Shown in pieces: positions 42,901 to 53,000 of a DNA stretch of 64,000 nt. Origin of the DNA: SIG424 sp045546695 (GTDB lineage Bacteria; Bacillota; Clostridia; UBA1212; UBA1255); assembly GCA_045546695.1 (NCBI GenBank), contig JAZQDE010000013.1:36353-100352 (forward strand), read 5' to 3'. Each line of letters begins with the position of its first letter. Positions within the stretch are counted from its first letter, which is position 1. The translations under genes and the position numbers were made by a program. The notes under the pieces were generated by a model, which saw only the letters and a program-made list of their open reading frames with translations, searched no databases and had not been told where the DNA came from.

Positions 42901-45900
42901 ACCGGCGTAATGCCGTACTCCTGACAAATTGCAAGGAATTCTTCGGTGGCACTAAGCCAGTCTGAATTTATAGAGCCGACATTGTCTCTGTTATTCATAC
43001 CAAGAGCCCATATTGCGTATTCCGGAGTGGATAACTTTACAAGCTCACGGAACTGCCCGATACCGCCGGCAGCACCCATTTCACTGTATCCACACAACAG
43101 AACGTCTGAATAACCATCATCAATCAGATATTTTGTCCATCTGGCAGAGTTTGTTGTGCTGAACCACGAGTCGCCGAAGAACCAATAATCCGAATCGATT
43201 CCCGTCGCAAACCAGCGAAAATCAACATTTCTGACAGATGTTCCTTCTACGCCGCAGGCGATTTCACCATTACAGCCAGACCATCTGATTCTTGTAGCAA
43301 AGCTCGCATATCTGGTACTGATTGATATTCCTGCATCTGATACACCCATGTCGATGCGTATTTTGAGATAATCGATAATATCAAGATTGTGATTAATCTC
43401 CTGCTTTGTTGTCGTGCTGTTTACTGTATATATATATAATTTATCGGCCGTCACTACTATATAGCTGCCGTCCTTTGAATTTTTGCCATGGCTGATATAT
43501 ATAGAACCTGTGCCAATTTCGTCAAGTTCGGCATAGAATATGAAACTGTTGTTATGTTTTACAATGTTAAAATCTGTCAGAACAAGGCTCTGTCCGTCAG
43601 ACAGCACATCGGCTGTCTCGTGATAATGTCCCGACTCATCTGTGTGATTTGAAACAAAAGTATCACTGCAGCGCGTGCATGTGTACGTTGTGTATCCTTT
43701 TTGCGTGCATGTAGGTTCCGTGACTTTTGCAGAATAGGAATGAGGCAGTGGGTTTGTATAATTCATGTGCAACTTTGTTTTACATATTGTACATGTATAT
43801 ACGGAATAACCCTGCGTAGTACAAGTAGGACTGACAACCTCAGTAAGCGTGGTAGTATGTTTCGTGCGATAGCTTATTGAATTGTTTTTGGCATATGTTT
43901 CTGCAACACTTCCACAATAAACTTCTAAAACAACATTCGGACAGTCCTCAAAAACTTCTTTTCCGATGACACTTACAGATTTTGGAATAGTTACACTTGT
44001 AAGACGCGGAGCATTTCTGATACATATCCATTCAAGTTTTGTCACGCCCTCTTCAAAAACGATAGTTTTCAGCTGATTACAAAAATCAAAAGCCTGTTGC
44101 TCTATAACTTTTACATGTCCGGGAATGACAACGTTTACGAGTGAGTCGCAGTTCAGAAATGCGCTGGATCCGATTTTCGTTACTTTCGATGGAATCGAAA
44201 CACTTGCCAGATTTATGCAACCATAAAACAAGCCGCCTGGTATTTGCGTCATATTTGCCGGCAAATCAATATTTACAAGTTGTGCGCAATCCGCAAAAAG
44301 ATAACCGCCAAGTATAATATTATCGTTGGTAAATGTGATGTTTTTAAGGTTCAGACATGATCTGAAGGCATCTTCTTCGATTTCCTGAACGTTCGGCGGA
44401 ATGTAAATACTTGTCAGGCCGTAACAGTATGAAAAAGCATAATCACCTATTCTGATAACGCTCGATGGGATATTTATCGAAGTAATTTTTTTACAATGTC
44501 CAAAAGAAGAAGAGTTTAAAAATATTGTACCCTCGGGGATAGAATACGCGCCACTTTTGCCTGCAGGGCATGAAACAAGATGTGTGCCGTCCGCGGTGAA
44601 AAGAACGCCATCTACTGCTTTATATACTCTGTTGCCTTCTTCTACATAAAAGTTTTTCAAATAGGTACAACCATTGAATACTGCCTCTCCGATACTTGTT
44701 ACGGTGGAAGGAATTGTAAATTCAGTAAGGGCTGTTCCCGAAAAAGCCGTATTTTCTATTTTTGTAATGCCTTCCGGCAAAACTACAGATCTGAAATTTT
44801 CATTGAAGCAAAACATACTTGACGGCACTGTTTTCATATTTTTTGAAAGAACGGCCGATGTCATTGAATGGCAATTGGAAAAAGCGTTTGGCCCTACTGT
44901 CGTCACGCTGTCAGGTAAAGTAATGGACTTTAACGCAGAACATTCTGAAAACGCACAAAACTCAATTGTTTTCAGATTCGGAGGTAGCGTGATGCTTTTC
45001 AACGCACGAAGATTGTTAAAGCCATACTCACGTATGGTAATCAGAGAGTCGGGCAGTGATACGGACGTACAATATTTACACCAGTAAAAGGCTCTTTCGC
45101 CAATTTCTGTAATGCCTTCTGAAACAACTATACTTTTTACATTGTCGCGGTAGTCGTTCCACGGAGGATCATCAAAACGATAACTTGGAATGACTCCTGT
45201 GCCGGCCACTATCAGCGTACCTGTATCTCCGTCCAGAACCCAGCTGATTTTGCTGTTTACAGTACCTGATGCAGTAGCATTTTCTACATATGGCAACGTC
45301 GCCATAGGATATTGTTTATTAAAATCCGCTGTATTGTATTCTGCTTTACGTATGTGCTTTGCAAAATTATCATTTGTACAAAGAAAATACCTGAACGCAT
45401 TGCTACAGCTTCTGTCCCATGTGGGGTCCATATTGTAATATACACCATTGAGGCGAGTTATATTCCACGCATGAGATTCTTCATCAGACATTCCGCTAAT
45501 ATATCGGCAGTCGATGCCCATTTCCAGACATAATCTGTAAAACAGAGATGCAAATCCCTGGCAAACTGCCTCTCTGTATATAAGTGCCGCGTACGTGCTA
45601 TGTTTGAGCATGGAATCATTGTCCAGATCATCCCAGTCATAGTCATATACTACATTTTCACATACCCACGTGTACAGTCCTCTTATTTTCCTGTACTCGG
45701 TCTCTTCCCACAGGTCAAGCTCTGCCAGCAGGGATTCAACGGCAGCATTTACTTCTTCTTCCATCTCAAGAGTCGAGAGCCAGTTGAAACTCATTGAAAG
45801 TTCTCTGTGTGTGCCATTTTCATCGGTCCACGTAGTCAGAGTATACTCATATCCAAACATATTTGCCCTGATATAATCACCTTCGTATGGTACGCCCGTG

Positions 45901-46133
45901 TGTCTCAGCGCCTCGTTTATAATCTTTGAGATTGACGTGCTGCTGTCAAAGGTATCTGTTTCTATACTGATTACAACGTTGCTCTGGCGGGCAACCATCG
46001 CAGAGCGAAGTTCTTCTGCTGCTTCAAGAATATAATCTTCTTCTGCCGCAGATACGTTTAAAGAGAATATACCGATTAAGATAACCGACACCACTACTAC
46101 TAAGGTGATGACATATGCTGACTTTTTTTTCAT
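39933..46133 (-). CDS. Giant surface protein: transglutaminase-like, BspA-type LRR, SGNH, C-x2-C repeats, dockerin
   Basis: 2066 residues. Signal peptide (1-29); transglutaminase-like domain with triad Cys191 (REAVCQGFA), His221 (ESHAWNI), Asp236 (NMDPTWD); BspA-type leucine-rich repeats about 320-760 (LTSVTIPKSV, IGDYAFSYC type units); CxxC units; a beta-sandwich; an SGNH-like domain about 975-1150 (YWFFGDSW, ALGMNNRDN, DLNHPTTAGA); about 800 residues of CxxC/His repeats; and a C-terminal dockerin-like pair of Ca-binding loops about 1985-2055 (GDTDSDKEVNKDDAIYLL, CDFDNNGEVNKDDAIYIL). Starts 13 nt after the sulfite reductase-type gene. Probably an exported adhesin held on the surface by a cohesin partner. 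Confidence 0.85.
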   Translation of the reverse strand: MKKKSAYVITLVVVVSVILIGIFSLNVSAAEEDYILEAAEELRSAMVARQSNVVISIETDTFDSSTSISKIINEALRHTGVPYEGDYIRANMFGYEYTLTTWTDENGTHRELSMSFNWLSTLEMEEEVNAAVESLLAELDLWEETEYRKIRGLYTWVCENVVYDYDWDDLDNDSMLKHSTYAALIYREAVCQGFASLFYRLCLEMGIDCRYISGMSDEESHAWNITRLNGVYYNMDPTWDRSCSNAFRYFLCTNDNFAKHIRKAEYNTADFNKQYPMATLPYVENATASGTVNSKISWVLDGDTGTLIVAGTGVIPSYRFDDPPWNDYRDNVKSIVVSEGITEIGERAFYWCKYCTSVSLPDSLITIREYGFNNLRALKSITLPPNLKTIEFCAFSECSALKSITLPDSVTTVGPNAFSNCHSMTSAVLSKNMKTVPSSMFCFNENFRSVVLPEGITKIENTAFSGTALTEFTIPSTVTSIGEAVFNGCTYLKNFYVEEGNRVYKAVDGVLFTADGTHLVSCPAGKSGAYSIPEGTIFLNSSSFGHCKKITSINIPSSVIRIGDYAFSYCYGLTSIYIPPNVQEIEEDAFRSCLNLKNITFTNDNIILGGYLFADCAQLVNIDLPANMTQIPGGLFYGCINLASVSIPSKVTKIGSSAFLNCDSLVNVVIPGHVKVIEQQAFDFCNQLKTIVFEEGVTKLEWICIRNAPRLTSVTIPKSVSVIGKEVFEDCPNVVLEVYCGSVAETYAKNNSISYRTKHTTTLTEVVSPTCTTQGYSVYTCTICKTKLHMNYTNPLPHSYSAKVTEPTCTQKGYTTYTCTRCSDTFVSNHTDESGHYHETADVLSDGQSLVLTDFNIVKHNNSFIFYAELDEIGTGSIYISHGKNSKDGSYIVVTADKLYIYTVNSTTTKQEINHNLDIIDYLKIRIDMGVSDAGISISTRYASFATRIRWSGCNGEIACGVEGTSVRNVDFRWFATGIDSDYWFFGDSWFSTTNSARWTKYLIDDGYSDVLLCGYSEMGAAGGIGQFRELVKLSTPEYAIWALGMNNRDNVGSINSDWLSATEEFLAICQEYGITPVLCTIPTTPNVNNRLKNEMIRDSGYRYIDFDFAVVENQDTGAWFAGLAATDLNHPTTAGAKILYAQVFADFPELGRLSSSGCAHKIYQLPARPATCENKGRNSYFVCSYCGAAYKDAAGTLPTCTEDELIAPLGHSYKTEVTAPTCTEEGYSTHICTRCGDSYVDTYVSATDHSYGEWYETKAPTESESGEKRRDCANCDAYETSAIAPLDHDHSRWDVIILEAVAPTCTQTGLTEGKKCSGCGDILVEQAVIPATGHNYGEWYETKAPTEAEPGEKRRDCANCDAYETSAIAPLDHDHSRWDVIILEAVAPTCTQTGLTEGKKCSGCGDILVEQAVIPATGHNYGEWYQTKAPTCTEKGSERHDCKNCDHYETQDIAARGHSYMILVRDPTCTEKGYKTHTCTRCGDSYIDTYVNATGHSYGEWYQTKAPTCTEKGTERHDCKNCDHYETRDIATLGHNYKTEVTSPTCTKKGYTTHTCTRCGDIYIDTYVNALGHSYGEWYETKAPTEAEPGEKRRDCANCDAYETSAIAPLDHDHSRWDVIILEAVAPTCTQTGLTEGKKCSGCGEILEEQIIIPATGHNYGEWYELEAPTCTEKGSERHDCKNCDHYETRDIVVLGHNYKTEVTSPTCTEQGYTTYTCTRCQKSYVDLYKQPLGHDLNYHAEKKPTCTEHGWNGYYTCSRCDYTAYKKLPATGHSYGEWYETKAPTESEPGEKRRDCANCDAYETSAIAPLDHDHSRWDVIILEAVAPTCTQTGLTEGKKCSGCGEILEEQTIIPATGHSYGEWYETKAPTEAEPGEKRRDCANCDAYETETIAPLDHDHSRWDVIILEAVAPTCTQTGLTEGKKCSGCGEILEEQIIIPALGHDYTQTVIPPTTQDEGYTLHTCGRCGHTYKDNFTDRIQHIIGDTDSDKEVNKDDAIYLLMHTFFPDEYPVEQECDFDNNGEVNKDDAIYILMHTFFPEDYPLAILNTTTNTTTLFTRKEEEE
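40310..42440 (-). repeat. Long near-identical repeats inside the giant protein gene
   Basis: Five nearly identical copies of a block coding HDHSRWDVIILEAV, PTCTQTGLTEGKKCSGCG and EKRRDCANCDAYET, mixed with about six variants of a PTCTEKGYTTHTCTRCG type unit. DNA identity between copies is very high, so recombination or assembly collapse is possible here. Confidence 0.88.
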
Positions 46134-46146
46134 AACTCACTGCCAA

Positions 46147-48699
46147 TCAGCAGCTTGCGCCACCTTTCACATTTTTATTGAGAATTTCTTCCTTGTTTAT
46201 GGGAGCATTCAGAATCTTGTCTTCAACATATTCAAAGCCAAGACGGTTTACAGTATCTGCAAATCTTTCGCCGGTGATGCCTTCGTTTCTGAATATCAGA
46301 ATGGCGCGTTCAATAGCGTCCAGTACTTCTTCTTCGCTGGTGAAAAGCTTGGAAAGTGGTCTGCCCATAGCGACTTTCTTGCCCCAACGGCCGCCGATGG
46401 CAATCTTCCAGCCATTTACATATTCTTCCGTAGCACCGAAAGGACATTTATTTTTGCATCGTCCGCATCCGTTGCAACCCTGCGTATCAACAACAAGTTT
46501 GCCATCCTGCAGTGAAGCTACCTTTATAGGACAAGCTTTTTCTACCTGGCATACTTTGCATCCGCGGCATTTTGAAAAGTCGAACATCGGCATTCTCTGA
46601 CCAATAATTCCCAGGTCATTGAGATCCGGCTTTACGCAATTGTTAGGACAGCCGCCGACTGCGATCTTGAATTTATGCGGAAGTGTAACGTTGTGATATC
46701 CTTTGTAAAATCTTTCGTGAATCTTTTCGGACAAACCGAACGTGTCGATAAGGCCAAACTGGCACGTGGTGCCTTTGCATGATACAACAGGGCGAACCAG
46801 GGAACCTGTGCCACCTGTTTCCAGCCCATTTTCTGCCAGGAAGGCAATCAACGGATCAATATTTTCGTATTTAACGCCCTGAATTTCTATCGTAAGTCTT
46901 GATGTCATAGCAACTTCTGCGCTGCCAAAGCGTTCTGCCGCCTGTGTTATCGCAAGGCTTTCTGCGGCTGTTATTTTACCATTTCTTGTTATTACGCGTA
47001 CGTTGAAAACATCTTCGTATCTCTTGTCACGCAGGCAACCGAGTCCTTTTACTCTTTTTATTTCTTCTGCTGAGAGCTTTTCACCGTCAGCGATGCTACG
47101 CTTGATTACGTTGAACGTAGCGCCGCCCTCCAATACGCGTGTATTTGTAAAGCCAAGTGCCTTGAGTCTGTTCTGGATAAGATATCCCCTCTTGCCTCTT
47201 GCGCACGCAAGGAGCAACTTTGCGTCCTTGTCGTATTTCTGCGCTTGTGTGGCAGTTTTTGACAGGTCAAACCACTCTGCGCCGGGGATTGTCGGCGCCG
47301 GATGTGCGTCGATGAGTGTGTAATCTTTTGCCTTGCCACTTGCATATTCTGCCGGGGTTATGCTCTCGATTCTGCCTGTAATCTTGTTCATCATCACGCT
47401 GCATGCTGCTGCAAACGGGTGAATTGCTGTTGAAAATGGCGGCGCGTAAGCAAAATCCATCGTGACAAAGTCTTCTACATTAAGGCCTGCACTGATGCCT
47501 ACGACGGCAATATCTGCCATTTTATCTACAGCTCCGCTGCCTATAATCTGGGCGCCTAAGAGCTTTTGTGTGTTTTTGTCTGCTATAATTTTTGTGATGA
47601 AAATGCCGGAATCCGGATAATAGTGTGCTTTGTCGTCACTCACCGTGAGTACAGTTATGACGTCGTAGCCATTCTCTACGGCCTGCTGCTCTGTGAGTCC
47701 TGTTTTTGCTGCGTTGAGGTCTTTTGCAAGCTTTACAACGCCTGTGCCGAGGCAGCCTTTGTATGCTGTTGCTTCTGCCCCTAATGTCAGTGCCAGTGCT
47801 CTGCCTGCTATATTTGCCGTCGAACCCATAGCGGACCATTGTCTTTTATTGGTAATGCGGTTTTTCACCATCGCGCAGTCGCCGACTGCATATATATCAT
47901 CAATATTTGTCTTTGCATATTCGTCTGTAATAATGCAACCTTTTTCCATTTCCAGGCTTGTGCCTTCGAGGAATTTTGTAGCAGGACGTATGCCTACGCA
48001 AAGTACCGCCATATCTGCCGCGATATCTCCGGCTGACGTTTTAACGCTTTTTACGTTGCCCTCTCCTTCTATTGAAACAAGTGACGTAGCAAGGAGTATT
48101 CTTAGTCCCTTTTCCTGGAGTTTTCTGCGGATAAAGTCTGCCATTTCCCTGTCAAAAATACCCGGCATCAGTTGCGGGGCCATGTCTATGAGTGTAACAG
48201 ACAAGCCTTTTTCCATGAGATTTTCTGCCATTTCGAGGCCGATAAAGCCACCGCCTACAACGACTGCCTTTTTACAATTTCCGGCATATTCTCTTATTTG
48301 TATAGCATCTTGTGGCATGCGTACTGTGAAAACGCCGTCAAGATCAGTGCCCGGTACAGGTGGCACCACCGGCTGTGCGCCTGTTGCGATGACCAGTTTG
48401 TCGTACGTGATCTTTTCACCATTGACTGTGATTGTTTTTGCTTCCGGATCAACTGCCGTAACTTCACTTGCTGTATGCACGACGGCGCCTGTGAGCCCCA
48501 TGAATTTTTGTGGTGTATTTACGATCAGTTCTTCTTCTGTCTCAATCGCGCCACCGACATAATATGGAAGTCCGCATCCTGCATATGATATGTCCTGTGA
48601 TTTTGTATAGATTATAACCTCCGCATCGGGAGCTTCTCTTTTTAATTTTGCTGCTGTTTTTGTGCCTGCGGCAACACCGCCGATTATGATAACTTTCAT
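46147..48699 (-). CDS. CoA-disulfide reductase-like flavoprotein fused to rhodanese, sulfite reductase and ferredoxin domains
   Basis: 850 residues. 1-445: FAD/NAD(P)-dependent disulfide oxidoreductase with redox Cys42 in SYAGCGLPYY (CoA-disulfide reductase/NADH oxidase type). About 450-545: rhodanese-like domain with LLACARGKRG, Cys near 497. About 570-720: nitrite/sulfite reductase ferredoxin-like half plus siroheme-[4Fe-4S] ligands CKGTTC and GGCPNNC. About 700-765: two [4Fe-4S] ferredoxin motifs (CRGCKVCQVEKACP, CNGCGRCKNKCP). It likely reduces a sulfur species (sulfite, polysulfide or persulfide) with NAD(P)H. AAGGAG upstream. Single polypeptide with all parts is unusual but the frame is clean. 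Confidence 0.88.
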   Translation of the reverse strand: MKVIIIGGVAAGTKTAAKLKREAPDAEVIIYTKSQDISYAGCGLPYYVGGAIETEEELIVNTPQKFMGLTGAVVHTASEVTAVDPEAKTITVNGEKITYDKLVIATGAQPVVPPVPGTDLDGVFTVRMPQDAIQIREYAGNCKKAVVVGGGFIGLEMAENLMEKGLSVTLIDMAPQLMPGIFDREMADFIRRKLQEKGLRILLATSLVSIEGEGNVKSVKTSAGDIAADMAVLCVGIRPATKFLEGTSLEMEKGCIITDEYAKTNIDDIYAVGDCAMVKNRITNKRQWSAMGSTANIAGRALALTLGAEATAYKGCLGTGVVKLAKDLNAAKTGLTEQQAVENGYDVITVLTVSDDKAHYYPDSGIFITKIIADKNTQKLLGAQIIGSGAVDKMADIAVVGISAGLNVEDFVTMDFAYAPPFSTAIHPFAAACSVMMNKITGRIESITPAEYASGKAKDYTLIDAHPAPTIPGAEWFDLSKTATQAQKYDKDAKLLLACARGKRGYLIQNRLKALGFTNTRVLEGGATFNVIKRSIADGEKLSAEEIKRVKGLGCLRDKRYEDVFNVRVITRNGKITAAESLAITQAAERFGSAEVAMTSRLTIEIQGVKYENIDPLIAFLAENGLETGGTGSLVRPVVSCKGTTCQFGLIDTFGLSEKIHERFYKGYHNVTLPHKFKIAVGGCPNNCVKPDLNDLGIIGQRMPMFDFSKCRGCKVCQVEKACPIKVASLQDGKLVVDTQGCNGCGRCKNKCPFGATEEYVNGWKIAIGGRWGKKVAMGRPLSKLFTSEEEVLDAIERAILIFRNEGITGERFADTVNRLGFEYVEDKILNAPINKEEILNKNVKGGASC

Positions 48700-49046
48700 A
48701 CTTAAACGTCTCCTTGTTCTCTGACCGTATATTAATAGGATAATAGCATAATCGAGGCAAAAATCAATGATTTTTTAGTCTTCAGATTTTCGTTTGTTGC
48801 CGCCTTTTCATCCGTTGCCAGTTTATGACTATAATTACTATGTCTTTATTCTGACACTACAATTGTACGACTCGGGACGATGCCATACCGTATGTTCTCA
48901 TTCCTCATGAATCTATAAATTAATAACAAAACATATTAATCCTCTTGATTTTTAGTCTCTGAATGTTATTCAAGTCTTATTTACAAGTGCAAAATACTAC
49001 TATAAAAAGCTCTGGAACAATTTGATTATCTTTTTAGATTTCTCAA
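48700..49046. other. Gene-free junction region
   Basis: Apart from the pnuC remnant (48782-48829) there is no credible gene. AT-rich, with no clear promoter for the sulfite reductase-type gene beyond AT-rich boxes near 48720-48750. It is the left junction of the possible island. Confidence 0.6.
48782..48829 (-). pseudogene. 3'-end remnant of pnuC (left copy)
   Basis: On the minus strand this reads INWQRMKRRQQTKI and stop, matching the C-terminal INWQRMK of PnuC. Bases 48804-48828 are identical to 58653-58677. Upstream of INWQ the similarity ends abruptly. Confidence 0.6.
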
Positions 49047-49757
49047 TTAGTCTATAACGATTGCCCCCTGCGTTATACTAGGATTCAGCATATCGGAATT
49101 TATATCATAGATTGCATTGTCTCCCCATGAAATTATTATTGGGTAAATTCCGGGAGCTCTATCATTTGCGATTTCAAATGTGAGGATTAACATCTCTCCG
49201 TCAATCACTTCGCCAACTTCACTACCGTACCAAACAAAATTACAACCACTAATTAACCGGCTCGGTTCTTGAAACGCTAACGCAGAAAGAGCCATCCCAT
49301 TTTGACAGTCAATTAATTTAAATGCTTCTTCATCATAGTTGACAGAGAGGACCATACCAAGAATACCCGGATTATCGGTAACACAAACCTTCACATTCAC
49401 CTTTTTATTATTATCTGCAACCGTGACAGTATCTACTTTAAAAGCAGTGCTTATGATTCGTAGATATTCAGCAATTATAATTGTATCTTTATCAATAGAA
49501 TAAAAATCTCTATTCCAGCCTACGAATGTATACCCCTCTCGTTGAGGATCGTCCGGAGCAGAGGCAGCTTCTCCTGCTTTAACAATATCCGTTTTAAGAA
49601 CTGTACCGTCAAAATCACGGAATGTTACCGTATATGATTTCGCTTGCTCCGTATGTGACTGCGGTTTCTTCTCAGGTAAAAGAATTACCACCACCAAAAT
49701 TGTTACAATCATGACAATTACTGTGATTGTTATAAATATGAATTTCTTTTGATTCAT
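49047..49757 (-). CDS. Membrane-anchored protein with InlB-type repeat and cohesin-like domain
   Basis: 236 residues. N-terminal membrane anchor (6-28), one InlB B-repeat-like unit (YTVTFRDFDGTVLKT...DDPQREGYTFVGWN, about 44-92), then a cohesin-like domain (about 105-236: NPGILGMVLSVNYDEEAFKLI, FQEPSRLISGCNFVWYG, GEMLILTFEI). The same cohesin type is in the next two genes. No Cys lipobox. Its leader is homologous to that of the 25824-26621 lipoprotein gene. Could anchor a dockerin protein at the membrane. Independent of the upstream 1582-aa gene if the hairpin at 49969 stops transcription. Confidence 0.78.
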   Translation of the reverse strand: MNQKKFIFITITVIVMIVTILVVVILLPEKKPQSHTEQAKSYTVTFRDFDGTVLKTDIVKAGEAASAPDDPQREGYTFVGWNRDFYSIDKDTIIIAEYLRIISTAFKVDTVTVADNNKKVNVKVCVTDNPGILGMVLSVNYDEEAFKLIDCQNGMALSALAFQEPSRLISGCNFVWYGSEVGEVIDGEMLILTFEIANDRAPGIYPIIISWGDNAIYDINSDMLNPSITQGAIVID

Positions 49758-49816
49758 ATTTATTCCTCCTATAATAGTTTTTTAATACAAAATTTGTTCA
49801 ATAGGCTTGTTAAGCC
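49758..49816 (-). repeat. Leader shared with the 25824-26621 gene
   Basis: AGGAGG site, ATACAAAATTTG, and the block TTCAATAGGCTTGTTAAGCC at 49797-49816. See the other copy at 26622-26706. From 49817 to about 49968 nothing further is recognised. Confidence 0.6.
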
Positions 49817-49968
49817 ATTTCATGTGTTGGATCAAGGACTCTTTGATTAACAGGCTGTAGCTGTTATTTATGTTGCTTTTTCAGTCCATAATCTCCACCT
49901 TTTGTTGATTTAGTCGAACACATCATAAAATGAATCGTCGGTCAGTCTGAATACTTTTAAAGAAATTA

Positions 49969-50001
49969 GACAGCCTCGCATAATGCAAGGCTGTCCTTTT
50001 T
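49969..50001 (+). terminator. Hairpin GACAGCCT / AGGCTGTC with T-run
   Basis: 8-bp stem (49969-49976, 49988-49995) with an inner GCA/TGC pair, followed on the + strand by CCTTTTTT. The T-run is on the strand opposite to the flanking genes, so it would end a + strand transcript; a weak TTGTTG-18-TAAAAT box at 49902-49931 lies upstream. Alternatively it also stops minus-strand reading from the 1582-aa gene. Confidence 0.55.
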
Positions 50002-50031
50002 TACAAATGACTTTTGACGTCTGGTTTGCAA

Positions 50032-53000
50032 TTATTTTTCTCTATATTTTATATAGTGTTGAACATTAGAAATTTCTCCACCTTCGCTAACCTGCGTCGA
50101 TGACTCTATACCAGTTGTTACATTTTGGTATTGATATACCTTTTCATAATCAATATAACTGCTTGTATAGTAATCGAATCTAAACCAACGGGTTGCACCT
50201 CCGCATTCTGCGTTTGATGTTTTCTGGTCAGAAACTATATAATTTCTTATACCCTGACTATTGCAATAATACATGTCAGAGGCATAATCGCCCTTCGTCG
50301 ATGTAAATGCATAAAAATATTTATATAAGAAACCATTGTCCGGACCATATCCATATTTGTTATAAATTGCTCGAGTAGCTGTGCCAGCAGCGCTAGTATC
50401 ATACATCCAATGCCAATATATATATCCTGCCCAATTATTGGTTACCACTCGTTTCGTTGTTCCATCGTCATAGGCCTCATACGAAGATTTGGCAAAGTTC
50501 TTATAGTATGTATTATTGGTATCATATCCGGACGGGAACGATGCATAGTTAGTCGATCCGCTGCCAATTTGATTCCAATAACTTCCTGTCTGAGTCCAAC
50601 CACTCAATGATGGGTTTGTTGATTCTGTAGTTTGAGTTCTAGTATACGTCCACTTGTTCTCTATAATTTGAGCTCCAGAAGGTATGTTAGATGCTAATAC
50701 CCAATCTGACAAAGGTTTCAATGACCACTGTGCATAAATGGTTGTATTACCATCTGCCATGATTGTTGAGGAACTAACCTCTGTACCTCCAGTCGATGCA
50801 GTATACCAGCCAATAAAGTTATGGTAATCTCTTGTCGGCTCTGGTAATGTCCCATAAGAGTCACCATAGTTAACATTCTTTGATGGTGTAGATACATTTC
50901 CTCCATTCGCATTATAGGTCAGTGTATACGTATTAACACGCCACTGTGCATACAAGGTTTGTGCAGATGTAATTGTCACCTTGGAGGAAGAAGTAATTTG
51001 AGTTCCACCACTCAATGATGTATACCACCCCGTAAAGGTATATCCCGTTTTAGTGGGAGTGGGTAAGTTGCCATATGTTGAATTATAGATAACTGTCATA
51101 CTCGTGGTGGATACATCTCCGCCGTTAGGATTAAATGTAATTTTAAAGGAGCCCTGAATATAACTTGAAAATTCATCTTCTGTCAAAGGAATCAGATTTC
51201 CGTTTGTCATTGTCATATATGTTGAATCAGGTTTGCTTCCACAGTAATAGAAATTACCAGAAACACGCAAGCTTCCCCAAACATTTTCATCTTTTAGAGA
51301 ATCAATCATGGGATTCTTCGCAACGATAGCATTTCCATCCTGTGCCGTCAGCTTGCTGTCGCGCAAAAGGGAAATTGTCGCAGCGTCCTTAGCAAGCAAT
51401 AACACAAAGCCAGGAGCAGTAATATTCACCGTATCCAGAATCAAATTACCCTTCTTTATTTCAAGAGGTACTCTGGTGCAATCAGCAATAGTTAAATTAC
51501 GCAACTTTGTAGTATCTGCCAAAGACGTAATCTTGATGTCTTTATATGTAACTTTCTTGTCACCAATCAATTCAAAACTTTCAATTGCCGGAACATCCAG
51601 TGTAAGCACTGTATCCCGTGCAATCTTTGAAATGTCGATTATTACATTCTTTGCTCCAGACTTAATCGCATTTTGAATTACATTCTGAGTGATTTCTGCA
51701 GCATTTGTTGGCACAAACTCTGCATTTAGAGCATTCATCTTCAGTGTACTAACGTCTACAAAGGCATTCTCACCAATAGTGGTTGTCCGAGGTGAAATTG
51801 TGAAACCTTCCAGCGAGCTACATCCACTAAACGCATTATCGCCAATAGTGGTAAACCTACCGGAAACCTGCTCTAATGCAGTGCAATCCTTAAATGCATT
51901 TGCGGGGATATCTGTGATGTAATTACTAAGAACGATGGATCGAATCGGCTTTCCTGCAAAAGCATTAGCAGTAATACCTGTAACCTTATATGCATTTCCG
52001 CCAGATGCAATATAAGAAGGAATCACTACATCCAGGCTAGGGTAAACCCAGTTAGGCGCATCCTTTTCTCCAATATTCTCACCAAAGTCAGTAACGGTTG
52101 CCGTTCCGGTAGTGGAATCGGTAATGTATGCCAGGCTCTCAGTCACAACAGTCTTGCTCGTTACATACTCATGCACAAAATACGGAATTTCAAAAGGCAG
52201 CGCTCCATTTTCGTAATCATCGAAGCTCAGAGTGGGAGAGTAATCCAAGAATTCATAAGTCTTGTCATCCAATACGTTGAATGTATAAGTGAAGTAAGAC
52301 TGTGTTGCCACGTCATAACCTACAACAGCAAACACATGTACTGTACCTGCAATGACCAATCTATAACAACCTTCACTCTTTCCATTTGTAGAGTAAGTAG
52401 TTGTAGTTGTCTTGGTTTCGGAAGAGAAATAGGTCAGTGAGGAGCTGGAACTTACGCTTTTACTGTCTGTAGAACTGAATTCTTGAGATTCACTATTTTC
52501 TCCACCGGAAGAATAAGAGTTACCATAACCCTTTGTGTTGCTGATGATTTCTGAAAGAGCCTTGCTGACAGATTCGCTTTGACTTGCACTCTTTGTTTCA
52601 GAAGATGTTTCCGAGTTATTCCATGATGTGTTGTTAGCTTTTACCGTTGACTCGACTGTTGTAGTATCTGTTCCAGTATGCTCGTTTGTTTCTTTGTGCT
52701 GTTCATAACCTCCACTAATCTCGGCACCGACTTCAAATGTACCAGTAACTTTGCTTGCAAGGCTTTTACTGTTAGAATAACTCGCGTTAATCTTAGCATC
52801 GAATTCAGCGCTGTTGCCATGGATATAGTTTTTACTGTCATACTCAACCGTGGTTGTTCCATCCGTTGTTGTCGTGGTTCTACAGCCTCCATTCTCTGTA
52901 GTGATGCTAATTGTACCTGATTCCGTCTTGGTCAGTTCGTTTGCCTCCTCAACCGTCAAACCCTGTTCCTTTGCCCATTCTTCATTGACACTAGTAACAT

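Noticed and set aside
47693..48562. 289-codon frame antisense to the sulfur flavoprotein
   Set aside because: No family match, no ribosome site, fully inside a strongly supported gene.
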